Assembly (NCBI GenBank): GCA_037783545.1
Contig: JBBELK010000376.1
Coordinates: 1,240,001-1,304,000 of the forward strand
From: Henricia sp. BOLD:AAB3569
Taxonomy: Eukaryota; Echinodermata; Asteroidea; Spinulosida; Echinasteridae
Length of the DNA stretch: 64,000 bases
Reading direction: 5' to 3'
The number at the start of each line of letters is the position of its first letter. The stretch's first letter is position 1. The position numbers were made by a program, and so were the translations under genes. This document shows positions 1-10,648 of the stretch, piece after piece. Below the pieces are notes generated by a model. It was not told the origin of the DNA. It did no database searches and worked only from the letters and a program-made list of their open reading frames with translations.

Positions 1-220
1 GGTCTACAGCTCATTTGCATTTTTATGAATGAAGGAATGAACCATTTCTTCAAAAGGTGGTGCAAACTGTATTACAGGGGACAATAATACAATGCGAGTC
101 TTGACGACGAGGACGAAATATAATCAGGTGATATACATGTAATTGTCCCTCTTTTTTATTTTAGGTTCCTACTCAATCTATATACATTGGACCTAGTTGC
201 TTCTTCTTTTTAAAGCAACA

Positions 221-579
221 ATGGCAGAAGAACTATCAGTATCATCAGATGAAACTTGCATCCCAGAAAGTGGAAGTGAAAGTGAAACAAGGTTGTCTTC
301 GCCATCTTACCATTCTGATGAACAAGTTACATGTATCCCAGAAACACCCGATTCAAATGAAACATGTATCCCAGAAACATCTGACTCAGATGAAACATGT
401 ATTCCAGGAAACCCTTCCAACTTTTTGATGAGGAGACCATTGAAAGAACAGAGGCTTCATATACGTCACATTGGGATTCAGCTGGAATACCCGAGCAACT
501 TCACTCATTTGACGAACCCCCGATTGTATTTGTTGTGATGGACTTTACAGACTTCCCTGATGAGGACACAGAAAATCAG
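221..579 (+). pseudogene. Exon 1 of the transposon-like gene (TCIPE repeats)
   Basis: The ATG at 221 opens MAEELSVSSDETCIPE, and the motif TCIP recurs four times between acidic linkers. Near 415 the frame must shift by one base to continue into an acidic stretch that includes VVMDFTDFPDEDTENQ and ends at a CAG|GTAACT donor. The shift is a visible disabling change, or a sequencing error. Confidence 0.55.
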
Positions 580-650
580 GTAACTTTTTAAAATAAGGGT
601 GCAGAAATATTCGGACCATCAAAACCAAGCAACATTTCAATAATGCACTG

Positions 651-787
651 AAAGGCGCAGGCTCGTCAGCAATGCGCGCGCGCCAAATTCGTGCCACGAA
701 ATACGCAGATCCATGCCTTTGCTATGGAGCTACGTATTTCGTGACACGAATTTGGCGCGCGCGCATTTCTGACAAGCCTGTGCCTTT
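651..787. mobile_element. 137-bp foldback MITE, copy 1
   Basis: It is an almost complete inverted repeat beginning AAAGGCGCAGGCTCGTCAG and ending with its complement. The arms contain a GCGCGCGCG run and TACGAAATACGCAG-like sequence. Copies at 37431-37567 and 39162-39300 are flanked by TTAA on both sides, suggesting a TTAA target site as in piggyBac or Kolobok elements. In this copy the left TTAA has changed to CTGA. Confidence 0.85.
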
Positions 788-1034
788 AATGTACTTTAAC
801 TGAAAATGCCAAGCGACGAGTACATAAGAAATTGTAATTGACATGTAAGCCTACATGTACTATTGTTGGCGAACAACTTTTCAGCCATTTAAACAGTCTG
901 TGGGCATAAGAGGAATCTCCTCACAATTATCAGCATATCATGTTTCTTACATGTACATAACAAATATCAAAATTATAAATTACTGCTAGTACTTCATAAT
1001 ATAATTCATAAACTTTTCTTTTACACAACTACAG

Positions 1035-1108
1035 CAATTACGTGTGCTTCCCCGTGTGAATTGCAGTCTTCCAGCAGTCTCGATTCCTTCAGGTTCTCCA
1101 CAGATAAG
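1035..1108 (+). pseudogene. Exon 2 of the transposon-like gene
   Basis: The 74-bp stretch lies between an ACTACAG acceptor and an AAG|GTAAGT donor. It stays open in the phase set by exon 1 and joins in phase to 3388, giving a Ser codon across the junction. The LINE begins directly after the donor. Confidence 0.5.
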
Positions 1109-1109
1109 G

Positions 1110-3285
1110 TAAGTATGCTGATCTCTTCTTCTTCTTTCGTGTGTCATCATCAGATGTCCAGCTCAGTAGCGTATAGCCACGCCCTCGTCTCAGGTCCCAC
1201 ATCGAACAAGCCGGCCTCCGAGGGTGGTTTATACAGGGGACAGGCGGTGATTATGTGGTCAGCGGTCTGCTCCGGCTCCCCACACTCACATACTGCTCCG
1301 TCCGCCAGGCCCCACTTCCTCATAGATGTTTTGAAGCAGCCGACCCCAGTTCGCAGACGGTTCAGCATGGTCCATTGCCGGCGTGGCAGTTCCTCTCCTG
1401 TAATGCCGCCTCCCGGGTCCTGGATGTAACAGTGGATGCGTGTGGGCCGACTCCCACTCCTGCTTCCAGGCTGCCGCCAGCCATGCCTCTGTAGACAGGT
1501 CCTCAGGGGTGGACCTGAGCAGCTCTTGTGCCGCCCTGTTGTACGGATGGCGGGACTTGAGTCTGTTTAGAGGCAGCACTGTTGTGGTGGTGTTGTGCAG
1601 GATATGCCAGTCGTGTCTCCGGGATTTCCTTGCTAGGGCGAGGGTAGCAGCCTCTCGTCGGAGGCCGGCCGGGGCAATTCCCGCTAGTACTGGCAGGTGG
1701 AACACAGGTGTGGGCTTCAGGCAGCCAGTTATGGTCCGAAGAGCGTTGTTTATGGCAGTGTCGACCTTCCTGGCATGTGGGCTTCTGCACCAGACTGGGG
1801 CACAGTATTCAGCTGCGGAGAAAACCAGGGCTTGCGTGGAGATTCGAAGCACCTTGGCGGATGCACCCCAGCTAGTGAGACCCTTGATGACACTTTGGCC
1901 ATCACTTCTACAAGGTGTTGTTTGAAGGATAGTGTCCTATCTAGACGTACACCAAGGTACCGCGGGGCTTGTTGGAACTCCAGGCGCTTGTTGTCGACGA
2001 ATACATCCAGTTCCCTTTTTGCTTCGCTGTTGTTGAGATGGTAAGCTGCTGACACTGTCTTGCCAATGCTAAGCTGTAGACGCCACTTGCGCAGGTAGGC
2101 TGCCAGGATACCCATGTCCTGGTTTAGGCCGTCTTCCATTGCCTCCCATGTTGGTCGACGCATCATGATGGCCAGGTCATCAGCGTAGCCATATTTCCGG
2201 GATGTTGTCTCCGGTGGATCGTAGATGTATATGTTGAACAACATCGGTGCGAGAACAGACCCCTGCGGAACGCCATTCCTCAGCCTCCTAAGCCTGCTGC
2301 GTTGTCCATTACTGGTCTGTAGGGTGAAGCTGCGGTTTGTCAGCATCTCCATGATGAACTTCACCATATGCCGGTCTGGAATGGTCTTTAGTAGCTTTAG
2401 GTGGAGGCCACGGTGCCAGACGGTGTCGTAGGCAGCTGTAAGATCCAGCAACACTACTCCAGCCTTCTCTTTTTGCTGGAAGCTGTCCTCAATATCTTGA
2501 GTGAGCAGTGTCACCTGGTCAACCGTTGACCGTCCGCGACGGAAACCGGCCTGTTCCCGTGGGAGTTGTGGGTCCACTACTGGCTCGATGCGGCTATGGA
2601 TCATCCTCTCCAAGATCTTAAATGGGACGCAGAGCAGTGAGATGGGTCTGTAGGACTTAGGGTCTTCAGCAGGTTTGTTTGGCTTTGAAAGGGCTATGAC
2701 AGCAGCACGGCGCCAGATCTTCGGGAGCTTGAGCCTCCGGGAGCATGCCGAGTAGAACGAGCAGAGCCATGCGGATGTTTTTGCGCTCTGGTGGGTCACA
2801 AACTCAGGGTGGATGTAATCCTGGCCTGGTGCCTTCCCTTGTTTGAGTTTGCTTATGGCCGCCTGGAGCTCAACTGTTGTGAAGTCTCCTGACAGATTAG
2901 CATCCACACTGACTGCCCTACGCAAGGAGGATACCTCGTGTGATGTTGTGCGGGCAAAGTTTTTATCTGCACCCGGGAAGCAGCCATTGTTAAGGAGCTG
3001 GGATGCGATGGCGTTTGCTGTTACTGGGCACTTGGGGGCCGATGTTGTTCTGCCTGTCAGCTGGTTGATTGTCCGCCACGCCTTGCGACTAGAGTGGGTG
3101 AAGTCGATTGACTCCACAACTTCGGTCCACCTTGTCCTTAGGGTGGCGTCCAGCTTCTGCAGGAGTGCCGTTGCAGACTCATCCACTTCTTCCCTGGAGC
3201 TCGCCTGCTGATGGACATGCAGGAGGTGGCTGCACTCTTCATCCAAGCCCGGGATGTTCATGTATGACTTTTAAGTACATGTTGG
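1110..3285 (-). mobile_element. 5'-truncated jockey/CR1-like LINE
   Basis: This non-LTR retrotransposon fragment lies antisense to the surrounding transposon-like gene, inside its second intron. It has a reverse transcriptase and a C-terminal Cys/His region but no endonuclease domain, as expected of a 5'-truncated copy. On its own strand it ends in a (GAA)n-like tail near 1115-1130. The exact ends are approximate because no target-site duplication was recognised. Confidence 0.8.
1150..3261 (-). pseudogene. LINE reverse transcriptase ORF, frameshifted
   Basis: The product copied LINE RNA into DNA at the target site. The 503-residue N-terminal block (1750-3261) has the RT motifs in order: GKAPGQD at about 142-148, the LLDLTAAYD catalytic-Asp block at about 271-279, GVPQGSVLAP at about 330-339 and YADD at 359-362. 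The frame then shifts near 1800 and again near 1350, so the rest is spread over three frames. That part includes AEYCAPVW and a terminal CECGEPEQTADHIITACP Cys/His motif typical of jockey/CR1-like elements. The start at 3261 is only the first Met in the truncated frame. The endonuclease is missing. The two shifts make this copy inactive. Confidence 0.85.
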
Positions 3286-3660
3286 TGGTAATTTTATAGA
3301 ACATGATAACATTTTCAAAATTCATTTCTTCATGTTACACTTGGTTTTTTATTTACATGTAAAAGAGCACACAAACTACCCCCCACAGTTGTGAGCAAGT
3401 GAAAAAGCTTCTTGATGAAAACAGAGAATTAAAGCGTAAACTGAGTACTCTGACTAAGGAATTTGAAAACTGTAAAAGAAATAATACAGCAAAGCAAAAA
3501 TGAAGAACAAAGAAGTAGTTCAAAAGTTCAAAACTCTGACAACTAACCTCATTAACTTTGTAATTCAAGAACACGACGTGGAAGAACAGCAACAGCCAAG
3601 TAAAGCAGCGTATAATAAACAAATCGCAACATTGAAAAAGCAATTAAAGGACCTAAATAG

Positions 3661-3684
3661 GGGGTGGGGGAGGGGGGGGGGGGG
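3661..3684. repeat. G-rich run
   Basis: GGGG, GGGGG and a longer G run lie within a degenerate exon. The run is a likely site of length change that shifts the reading frame, and it could form a G-quadruplex on the plus strand. Confidence 0.8.
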
Positions 3685-4964
3685 TGAAAGAGTTGGAAAA
3701 CAAATTAATCAGCTGCTAGAAGGAAACTTTGTTTTCCCCAAATAAGAAAACGAGGCCTACTCAAAGATGGATCACACTGGCAACTCAGATTCGTACGTCT
3801 GGTGAACCAAATCGGTACCTTCAAAACCAAACCAAGATTTTGGAAGCAAAGGTAGCAAAGAAAAATGCAGAGTTAAAAAGAAAGTCAATGCAAGTTAATC
3901 GCCTCTTGGAGAAAGACATCAAGCATCAAAAGAAAATTGACAAGAAATAAAATTCTGCGGAGAAGTTAAGACTTAAGTGCATTAAGCTGAGACACAAAAG
4001 ACAGAGAGAGTTGAACAAAGCTCGAGACAATCTGAAAGATACAATAGAAGAAAAATAAATGTCTTCGCGAGATGGTGCAAGACCGAGTGAAAACAGTTGA
4101 TGATCAAGGACATTTTTCTCTTCAGGTATTAAAAGGAGTGTGTCTGTGAATACCCCAGCAGGGCAAGTGTCATCTGTTATTCAGAGCGTGTTGAAATTGG
4201 CAGGTCAAAGTGCTGACAACCTTCCCAGCAAGTCTACCGTAAATGAGTGGAATGTCATGAAAAGATCAATATCTCAGCAACAGCTCGCCGATAAAATTGG
4301 TCAAACATCTCATTTAACACTAATGAGTGATGAGACATCACAGTTTGGACAAAGGGTAGAGGGATTTCATGCTGCAGATGAGTCAGGCAATCTCTACGTA
4401 TTGGGACTGAGGAACATAGCATCCAAGTCTGGTCAAGATGTGCTAAGCACCTTCCAACAAATGTTAAGAGACATAGAGGACCAGGCACATGAAAGTGATA
4501 CTGCAAAGAAAGATGAAGATAACAAGCACAACGTCAGACCGCGCAGCAACTCAAATAAAATTCAACACTTTGTTGGAGGAGTACAGAAATGAAGTCCTGC
4601 CAGAAGTCGAACTTTTTTGTAGCCTTCACGCATTAGTTCATCTGGCAGAAGCAGCTTCGGCATCATTATTTGAGGTTGAGAATGCCACCTTCGAAAACAA
4701 GCCCCCAATACTTGAACAGACTTTTAAAAAGTCCAGTGAGCCAGGTACTACAAGACTAGTCCGCACTACAAGTAAAGCTATGGCAGAAGGTGGCGACGAA
4801 AAAAGCGGATGGTATATGGTTTATTTCTTGAGTTCGTAAGATCCGAGTTGCAGAAGAAGGGATTTCAGAGCTTACCTCTGGAGCGTTTTCGAGGAAACCG
4901 CTTAAACATATTATTTCAGAATACCGCCAGTACATTCTTCTTGGTCGAACACATTGAAATATAC

Positions 4965-6076
4965 CTGTAGTCTAGGACGTGTGACAGGATTTCTCAACTG
5001 ATCTAGGCTAATTTGCCCCCAAGGAACAACTTGGGATGTGTGCCAAATTCGCTATACAGGACGACATACCCGAAAATGACCACGCCATTTTAAAGATGGC
5101 CACGCCCCTTGCTGCTTCCTACATAGTTGTATCTACTGAATTCAACTGATATGACCCCAAGAAACAACTTAGGACGTGTTCCAAAATCGCTACCTGGGGA
5201 GAAGTACCCAAAAATGACCACGCCCTTTTGAATGGCCACGACGACATTATGAGAAGTGCTACTTCCGACATAGCTGTACATGTATCTGCTGAATTCGACT
5301 GATATAAGCTAATTTGACCCCGAGGAATAACTTTTGATGTGTGTCAAAATCGCCACATAGGGAGATGTACCCGAAAATGCCCCTGCCCTTTTAAAAATGA
5401 CCACGCCCATTATTTAAAGGGGCGTGGCCACCTTTAAAAGAGCGTGGTCATTGTTGGGTACTTTTTCCCCAGTTAGTGGTTTTGGCATACATCCCATGTT
5501 GTTCCTCGGGGTTAAATTAGCTTATATCAGTCGATTTCAGTAGATACAGCGATAGTAGTACTTTAAATAAGGAGTGTGGTCATTCAAAATGGTGTGGTCA
5601 TTTCCGGGTACTTTTCCATAGACAGTGAATTTGGCACAAATCCCAAGTTGTTCCTTGGGGTCAAATTAGCTTACATACCAGTTGAGTTCAGTAGATACAT
5701 GTACAGCTATGTCGGAAGTAGCACTTCTGACAAAAGTCGTGGTCATTTAAAAGGGCGTGGTCATTTTTAGTGGGTACTTCTCCCCAGGTAGAGATTTTGA
5801 GACACATCCCAAGTTGTTCCGATCCTTGGGGTCATATTACATGTAGCTAATATCAGTTGAATTCAGTAGACACAACTATGTAGGAAGCAGCACTTCTGAT
5901 GAAGAAAGGGGCGTGGCCATCTTTAAAAGGGTGTGGTCATTTTCGGGTATTTCGTCCCGGATAGCGAATTTGGCACACATCCCAAGTTGTTCCTTGGGGT
6001 CAAATTACCGTAGATCAGTTGAGAAATCCTCTCCTAAATGAAGTGCACACAAAACTGTCACAGGTCCTCGACTACT
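4965..6076. mobile_element. 1.1-kb composite foldback element with internal repeated units
   Basis: The ends form an inverted repeat (CTGTAGTCTAGGAC and GTCCTCGACTACTG, then TTTCTCAACTGATC and its complement). Inside, a unit of about 150 bp built around CAAGGAACAACTTGGGATGT and GACCACGCCC occurs three times in one orientation (near 5018, 5157 and 5317). It occurs four times in the other (near 5473, 5626, 5790 and 5964). The element interrupts the third exon of the transposon-like gene, whose reading resumes just after it. Confidence 0.75.
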
Positions 6077-7528
6077 GAAGGAGCAGCAGATAACCGCCTT
6101 TTGAAAGCAGTCTTGTTTGATGTCAAAGTGCCAGAATACTTGGCCGGTTGCAAGGCCCTTGGACTGGTATATTTTCTTGTGACCTTGCCATTTTGGTCAT
6201 CCATTGAAAATACCAGCATACATCTTCTGGACATTGGTAATCGTTACCAACAAATAATAGATTGGCCAGCAACAGAGTGACCGAGTTCATTGCAGGAGAT
6301 CTTAAGCTCTCCTTCTGTGATACAAATTCAATCTACCTGCACAGATGCAATCTACCTGCACCTCATTCAACCTTGGGAACATGACGACAAGGTGGAAGTT
6401 GTTTCAAGGGTCATGCTGCCAGCAATGGCAAGACTCTTACAGAAGATATTTTGTGACCATTTGGAGGGAGGCAAGTGGGCAGATGCCCCTCTAGAACTAC
6501 GACAAAAGTTAACGGGATTCCCAAAACACAATAAATACGCAGAAAGTATTTTGGACACCTGGACAGGACAGGTTAATGAGAGAAAAGCCGAATATCTCCA
6601 GCATGTTTTTCTACAATGACACAATGGAGTGGTTGCAAGGAAAAACATCATCAGAGAAGGCAAACATTTTCCAAGAAGCAAGGAAATCCTACCAAGAAGT
6701 CCAAAAGGCATTCAAGACCAGACAGCTGGAAATACAGGCTAAACGTCGCGCCACTGTACTAGACAAGCTAGCACACTCTAAGGAAGTAGAGCGCAAGCGA
6801 ATGAAAAGGATGGAGCAATATACCCTGGTCATCATGTACTTTACTGGGGGACTGTGGCAGAGTGTGTCACAAGTTTATGAATACTTGGCCTCAGTAGACA
6901 AAAAGTCGGAAAAAAACTAAAAGCTCAACACAACTTCAGGCAGTACATTTTGAAAAAAAAACCTCATGATAAAAAGAGCAACCTGTTTCATTTTTCCATC
7001 AATAACATTTCCCTTACGACAGAGCAACTTGCAACTAATCTTAAGACACTAATCCAAGCAGCACATGCACAGAGCAACGATCAACCTTCAACTGCAAACA
7101 GCCAGGAAGTTTCACCACTGCTTGTTGGCAAACGTATCAGGCATTTGTGTACCAGTACAGACAATGACGATGCTGAATGGTATAATGGCAAGGTTATCTC
7201 GCAGGTTAGATGCAGAATTTCGAGTTCCTGTTGAGATCATCCAATCATGAGCTTCAATATTTTGTTACTACCATCACAGTGCATGGCTATCACGTCATCC
7301 TTCACCCGCTCAAATTCCCACTGCAGGATTTATTTATCTAACATTCAAATAGTGTTTTATTCATTTTTCTTCGAAATTGCATTATCTCATTTTTCCAGTG
7401 TTATGGAGTCCACATCACAACTATCCTTTTTGTTTTTTTGAAAAATATTACATGTACTTATGACTTGAAGTAAAGCTTGTGATGGACTCAATTTCATCGT
7501 TTTTTATTTGTTGGGTTGTTTGTTTGCT

Positions 7529-7549
7529 CCCCCCCCCCCCCCCCCCCCC
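7529..7549. repeat. Poly-C tract (21 C)
   Basis: The homopolymer lies in the last intron of the transposon-like gene. Its duplicate at 9676-9700 has 25 C. Confidence 0.95.
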
Positions 7550-7777
7550 AACCCCCGCTGTTTGTTGTTGTTGTTTTTTGGTCTTGTTACTTTTTCTGTT
7601 CTGATTGCATGGAACTTGTACCTTTTGAATGTAAGCATGTCTTTGCACATATCCACTTTTTTTGGCACTTTACTTGTGTTGCTATGCACCTCTTCTGTGT
7701 AGAGAATAAGAGAGAAAGCAATTAAATTCACACATTTCAGATACTATTGTAATGCGATTTTCTCTCCTTTTCTCTAG

Positions 7778-7888
7778 GTTCCAGTGTATCCAGCCTGGTT
7801 CATTGTCAAATATGACTCCGATGAGCAAATCTACAACTACTAACTCTTGGAGGATTATAAGAAGGGACACTTGGTGATCATTGTCTAG
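7778..7888 (+). pseudogene. Exon 4 (last) of the transposon-like gene
   Basis: After the TTCTCTAG acceptor it reads VPVYPAWFIVKYDSDEQIYNY, one stop, then LLEDYKKGHLVIIV and TAG. It continues in phase from GKRIRHLC...EWYNGKVISQ of exon 3, forming one small domain. The internal TAA is the only break here and is shared with the duplicate. Confidence 0.6.
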
Positions 7889-8030
7889 AGGAAAAGGCTG
7901 TACAGGTATTTCAATTGTCATGTATAGCCTGTGTGCTGGCATATGATTATGCTTGAAGATTGCGTATATGCCATATCATTTATTTTCTTATTTATAAAGA
8001 TAAACTTTGGAAAGCTGCAACATATCATGA

Positions 8031-8497
8031 AGTCTCGTACCCCGACCTGCTGTGCTCGCATATCAGGTCTGGGGAATCACGGTGAAAGCTCATCGCTGAT
8101 AGGTTAGTATACGTGCACTGCTATTGGTCAGTGTTGAAAATTTTATGCGGTTCCTGTTATGATTGAATTTGACCGAGATTGGGAGGAAATTCTTCGTGTT
8201 TGACGAGGACAACGTCATAAATAAGTGCCAGCTACTAAATAGGAACCTGTAATGTAATGTGGGCGAAGAAGGTATACGTGTCATGTTTCTTGTAAAGACC
8301 ATTCGGGGTGTGTTTAAGGTACTGATTCATGTGCAGCCTTCTGAGCTTTACCCGCGGTGCTTATGATAATGGCCAAAAGCTTCGCAGGGGTCCCGCAAAG
8401 AAATTCAGTGCGGGCCCCAACCAATCAGTGATGAGCTCTCATCGTGATTCCCCAGACCTGATGTGCTAGCATCCACAGCAGGTCTGGGTACGAGACT
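8031..8497. mobile_element. 467-bp MITE with ~55-bp terminal inverted repeats, copy 1
   Basis: It begins AGTCTCGTACCCCGACCTGC and ends with the imperfect complement GGTCTGGGTACGAGACT. Both ends continue into a matching GGTCTGGGGAATCACGGTGA segment. A third, half-length copy is at 33060-33301. Confidence 0.85.
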
Positions 8498-8781
8498 AGA
8501 TATCATGGTGATTAAGATACTACTGGCATCCTGCGCCACTTTTGTGGTGCAAATAAGGGGTTACTTTCCACAAATGCTACAGAAATTGGTTGCGCAAATG
8601 CGGACAATTAACAAAAAGTTGACACGCCATTTTGGCCATCCTAAAATTTCAAATCAGTGTATCTCCGCTATACTTTAAGCAATTGAGTTTATTCTTGCAC
8701 CCTCTTTAAAGGAACACGTTGCCTTCGGGTTGCACTTTATTGGGCGTTTTTGGGCTATTACAAGCGTTTGAAGTATAATGT

Positions 8782-9351
8782 GCAAGGAAAAACATCATCA
8801 GAGAAGGCAAACATTTTCCAAGAAGCAAGGAAATCCTACCAAGAAGTCCAAAAGGCATTCAAGACCAGACAGCTGGAAATACAGGCTAAACGTCGCGCCA
8901 CTGTACTAGACAAGCTAGCACACTCTAAGGAAGTAGAGCGCAAGCGAATGAAAAGGATGGAGCAATATACCCTGGTCATCATGTACTTTACTGGGGGACT
9001 GTGGCAGAGTGTGTCACAAGTTTATGAATACTTGGCCTCAGTAGACAAAAAGTCGGAAAAAAACTAAAAGCTCAACACAACTTCAGGCAGTACATTTTGA
9101 AAAAAAAACCTCATGATAAAAAGAGCAACCTGTTTCATTTTTCCATCAATAACATTTCCCTTACGACAGAGCAACTTGCAACTAATCTTAAGACACTAAT
9201 CCAAGCAGCACATGCACAGAGCAACGATCAACCTTCAACTGCAAACAGCCAGGAAGTTTCACCACTGCTTGTTGGCAAACGTATCAGGCATTTGTGTACC
9301 AGTACAGACAATGACGATGCTGAATGGTATAATGGCAAGGTTATCTCGCAG
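8782..9351 (+). pseudogene. Duplicate of exon 3 (3' part) of the transposon-like gene
   Basis: Matches 6635-7204 almost base for base, with the same in-frame stop after KKSEKN. It joins the upstream sequence GTATAATG|TGCAAGG, so it has no 5' coding part and cannot be functional. Confidence 0.85.
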
Positions 9352-9675
9352 GTTAGATGCAGAATTTCGAGTTCCTGTTGAGATCATCCAATCATGAGCT
9401 TCAATATTTTGTTACTACCATCACAGTGCATGGCTATCACGTCATCCTTCACCCGCTCAAATTCCCACTGCAGGATTTATTTATCTAACATTCAAATAGT
9501 GTTTTATTCATTTTTCTTCGAAATTGCATTATCTCATTTTTCCAGTGTTATGGAGTCCACATCACAACTATCCTTTTTGTTTTTTTGAAAAATATTACAT
9601 GTACTTATGACTTGAAGTAAAGCTTGTGATGGACTCAATTTCATCGTTTTTTATTTGTTGGGTTGTTTGTTTGCT

Positions 9676-9700
9676 CCCCCCCCCCCCCCCCCCCCCCCCC
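9676..9700. repeat. Poly-C tract (25 C)
   Basis: Duplicate of the tract at 7529 with four extra C. This is the main length difference between the two copies apart from the 129-bp deletion. Confidence 0.95.
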
Positions 9701-9928
9701 AACCCCCGCTGTTTGTTGTTGTTGTTTTTTGGTCTTGTTACTTTTTCTGTTCTGATTGCATGGAACTTGTACCTTTTGAATGTAAGCATGTCTTTGCACA
9801 TATCCACTTTTTTTGGCACTTTACTTGTGTTGCTATGCACCTCTTCTGTGTAGAGAATAAGAGAGAAAGCAATTAAATTCACACATTTCAGATACTATTG
9901 TAATGCGATTTTCTCTCCTTTTCTCTAG

Positions 9929-10039
9929 GTTCCAGTGTATCCAGCCTGGTTCATTGTCAAATATGACTCCGATGAGCAAATCTACAACTACTAACTCTTG
10001 GAGGATTATAAGAAGGGACACTTGGTGATCATTGTCTAG
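9929..10039 (+). pseudogene. Duplicate of exon 4 of the transposon-like gene
   Basis: Identical in layout to 7778-7888, offset 2151 bp, including the internal TAA after QIYNY. Confidence 0.85.
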
Positions 10040-10181
10040 AGGAAAAGGCTGTACAGGTATTTCAATTGTCATGTATAGCCTGTGTGCTGGCATATGATTA
10101 TGCTTGAAGATTGCGTATATGCCATATCATTTATTTTCTTATTTATAAAGATAAACTTTGGAAAGCTGCAACATATCATGA

Positions 10182-10648
10182 AGTCTCGTACCCCGACCTG
10201 CTGTGCTCGCATATCAGGTCTGGGGAATCACGGTGAAAGCTCATCGCTGATAGGTTAGTATACGTGCACTGCTATTGGTCAGTGTTGAAAATTTTATGCG
10301 GTTCCTGTTATGATTGAATTTGACCGAGATTGGGAGGAAATTCTTCGTGTTTGACGAGGACAACGTCATAAATAAGTGCCAGCTACTAAATAGGAACCTG
10401 TAATGTAATGTGGGCGAAGAAGGTATACGTGTCATGTTTCTTGTAAAGACCATTCGGGGTGTGTTTAAGGTACTGATTCATGTGCAGCCTTCTGAGCTTT
10501 ACCCGCGGTGCTTATGATAATGGCCAAAAGCTTCGCAGGGGTCCCGCAAAGAAATTCAGTGCGGGCCCCAACCAATCAGTGATGAGCTCTCATCGTGATT
10601 CCCCAGACCTGATGTGCTAGCATCCACAGCAGGTCTGGGTACGAGACT
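10182..10648. mobile_element. 467-bp MITE, copy 2 (duplicated passenger)
   Basis: Same element as 8031-8497, carried along in the tandem duplication rather than separately inserted. Confidence 0.85.

Larger units (their letters stand above)
3388..7204 (+). pseudogene. Exon 3 (main body) of the transposon-like gene
   Basis: After the CCCCACAG acceptor the reading starts with a coiled coil (KKLLDENRELKRKLSTLTK). An in-frame TGA follows near 3500, and a poly-G run at 3661-3684 breaks the frame. The conserved block SDETSQFGQRVEGFHAADES lies near 4330 and SDRAATQIKFNTLLEEYR near 4525 in the next frame. A stretch ending in FFLVEHIEIYL (to about 4964) is cut by a foldback element and resumes with NRLLKAVLFDVKVPEYL near 6095. 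The exon ends VISQ|GTTAGA. Confidence 0.55.
221..7888 (+). pseudogene. Decayed multi-exon transposon-like gene, family not identified
   Basis: Four exons can be joined: 221-579, 1035-1108, 3388-7204 and 7778-7888, all with GT/AG borders and compatible phases. The N-terminus is acidic with four TCIPE/TCIPG repeats, followed by a Lys/Glu-rich coiled coil, then a globular region with LTLMSDETSQFG, TTSDRAATQ and FCSLHALVHLAEA, a charged helical stretch and a small C-terminal domain ending in DEQIYNY...LLEDYKKGHLVIIV. Frameshifts near 415, 3660, 4500, 4600 and 6590 and several stops show it is dead. From memory, similar uncharacterised proteins occur in many copies in marine invertebrate genomes, which suggests a mobile element. 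The spaced Asp residues could belong to an RNase H-like transposase, but this is only inference. A LINE lies in intron 2 and a foldback element in exon 3. The last exons are duplicated downstream. Confidence 0.6.
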
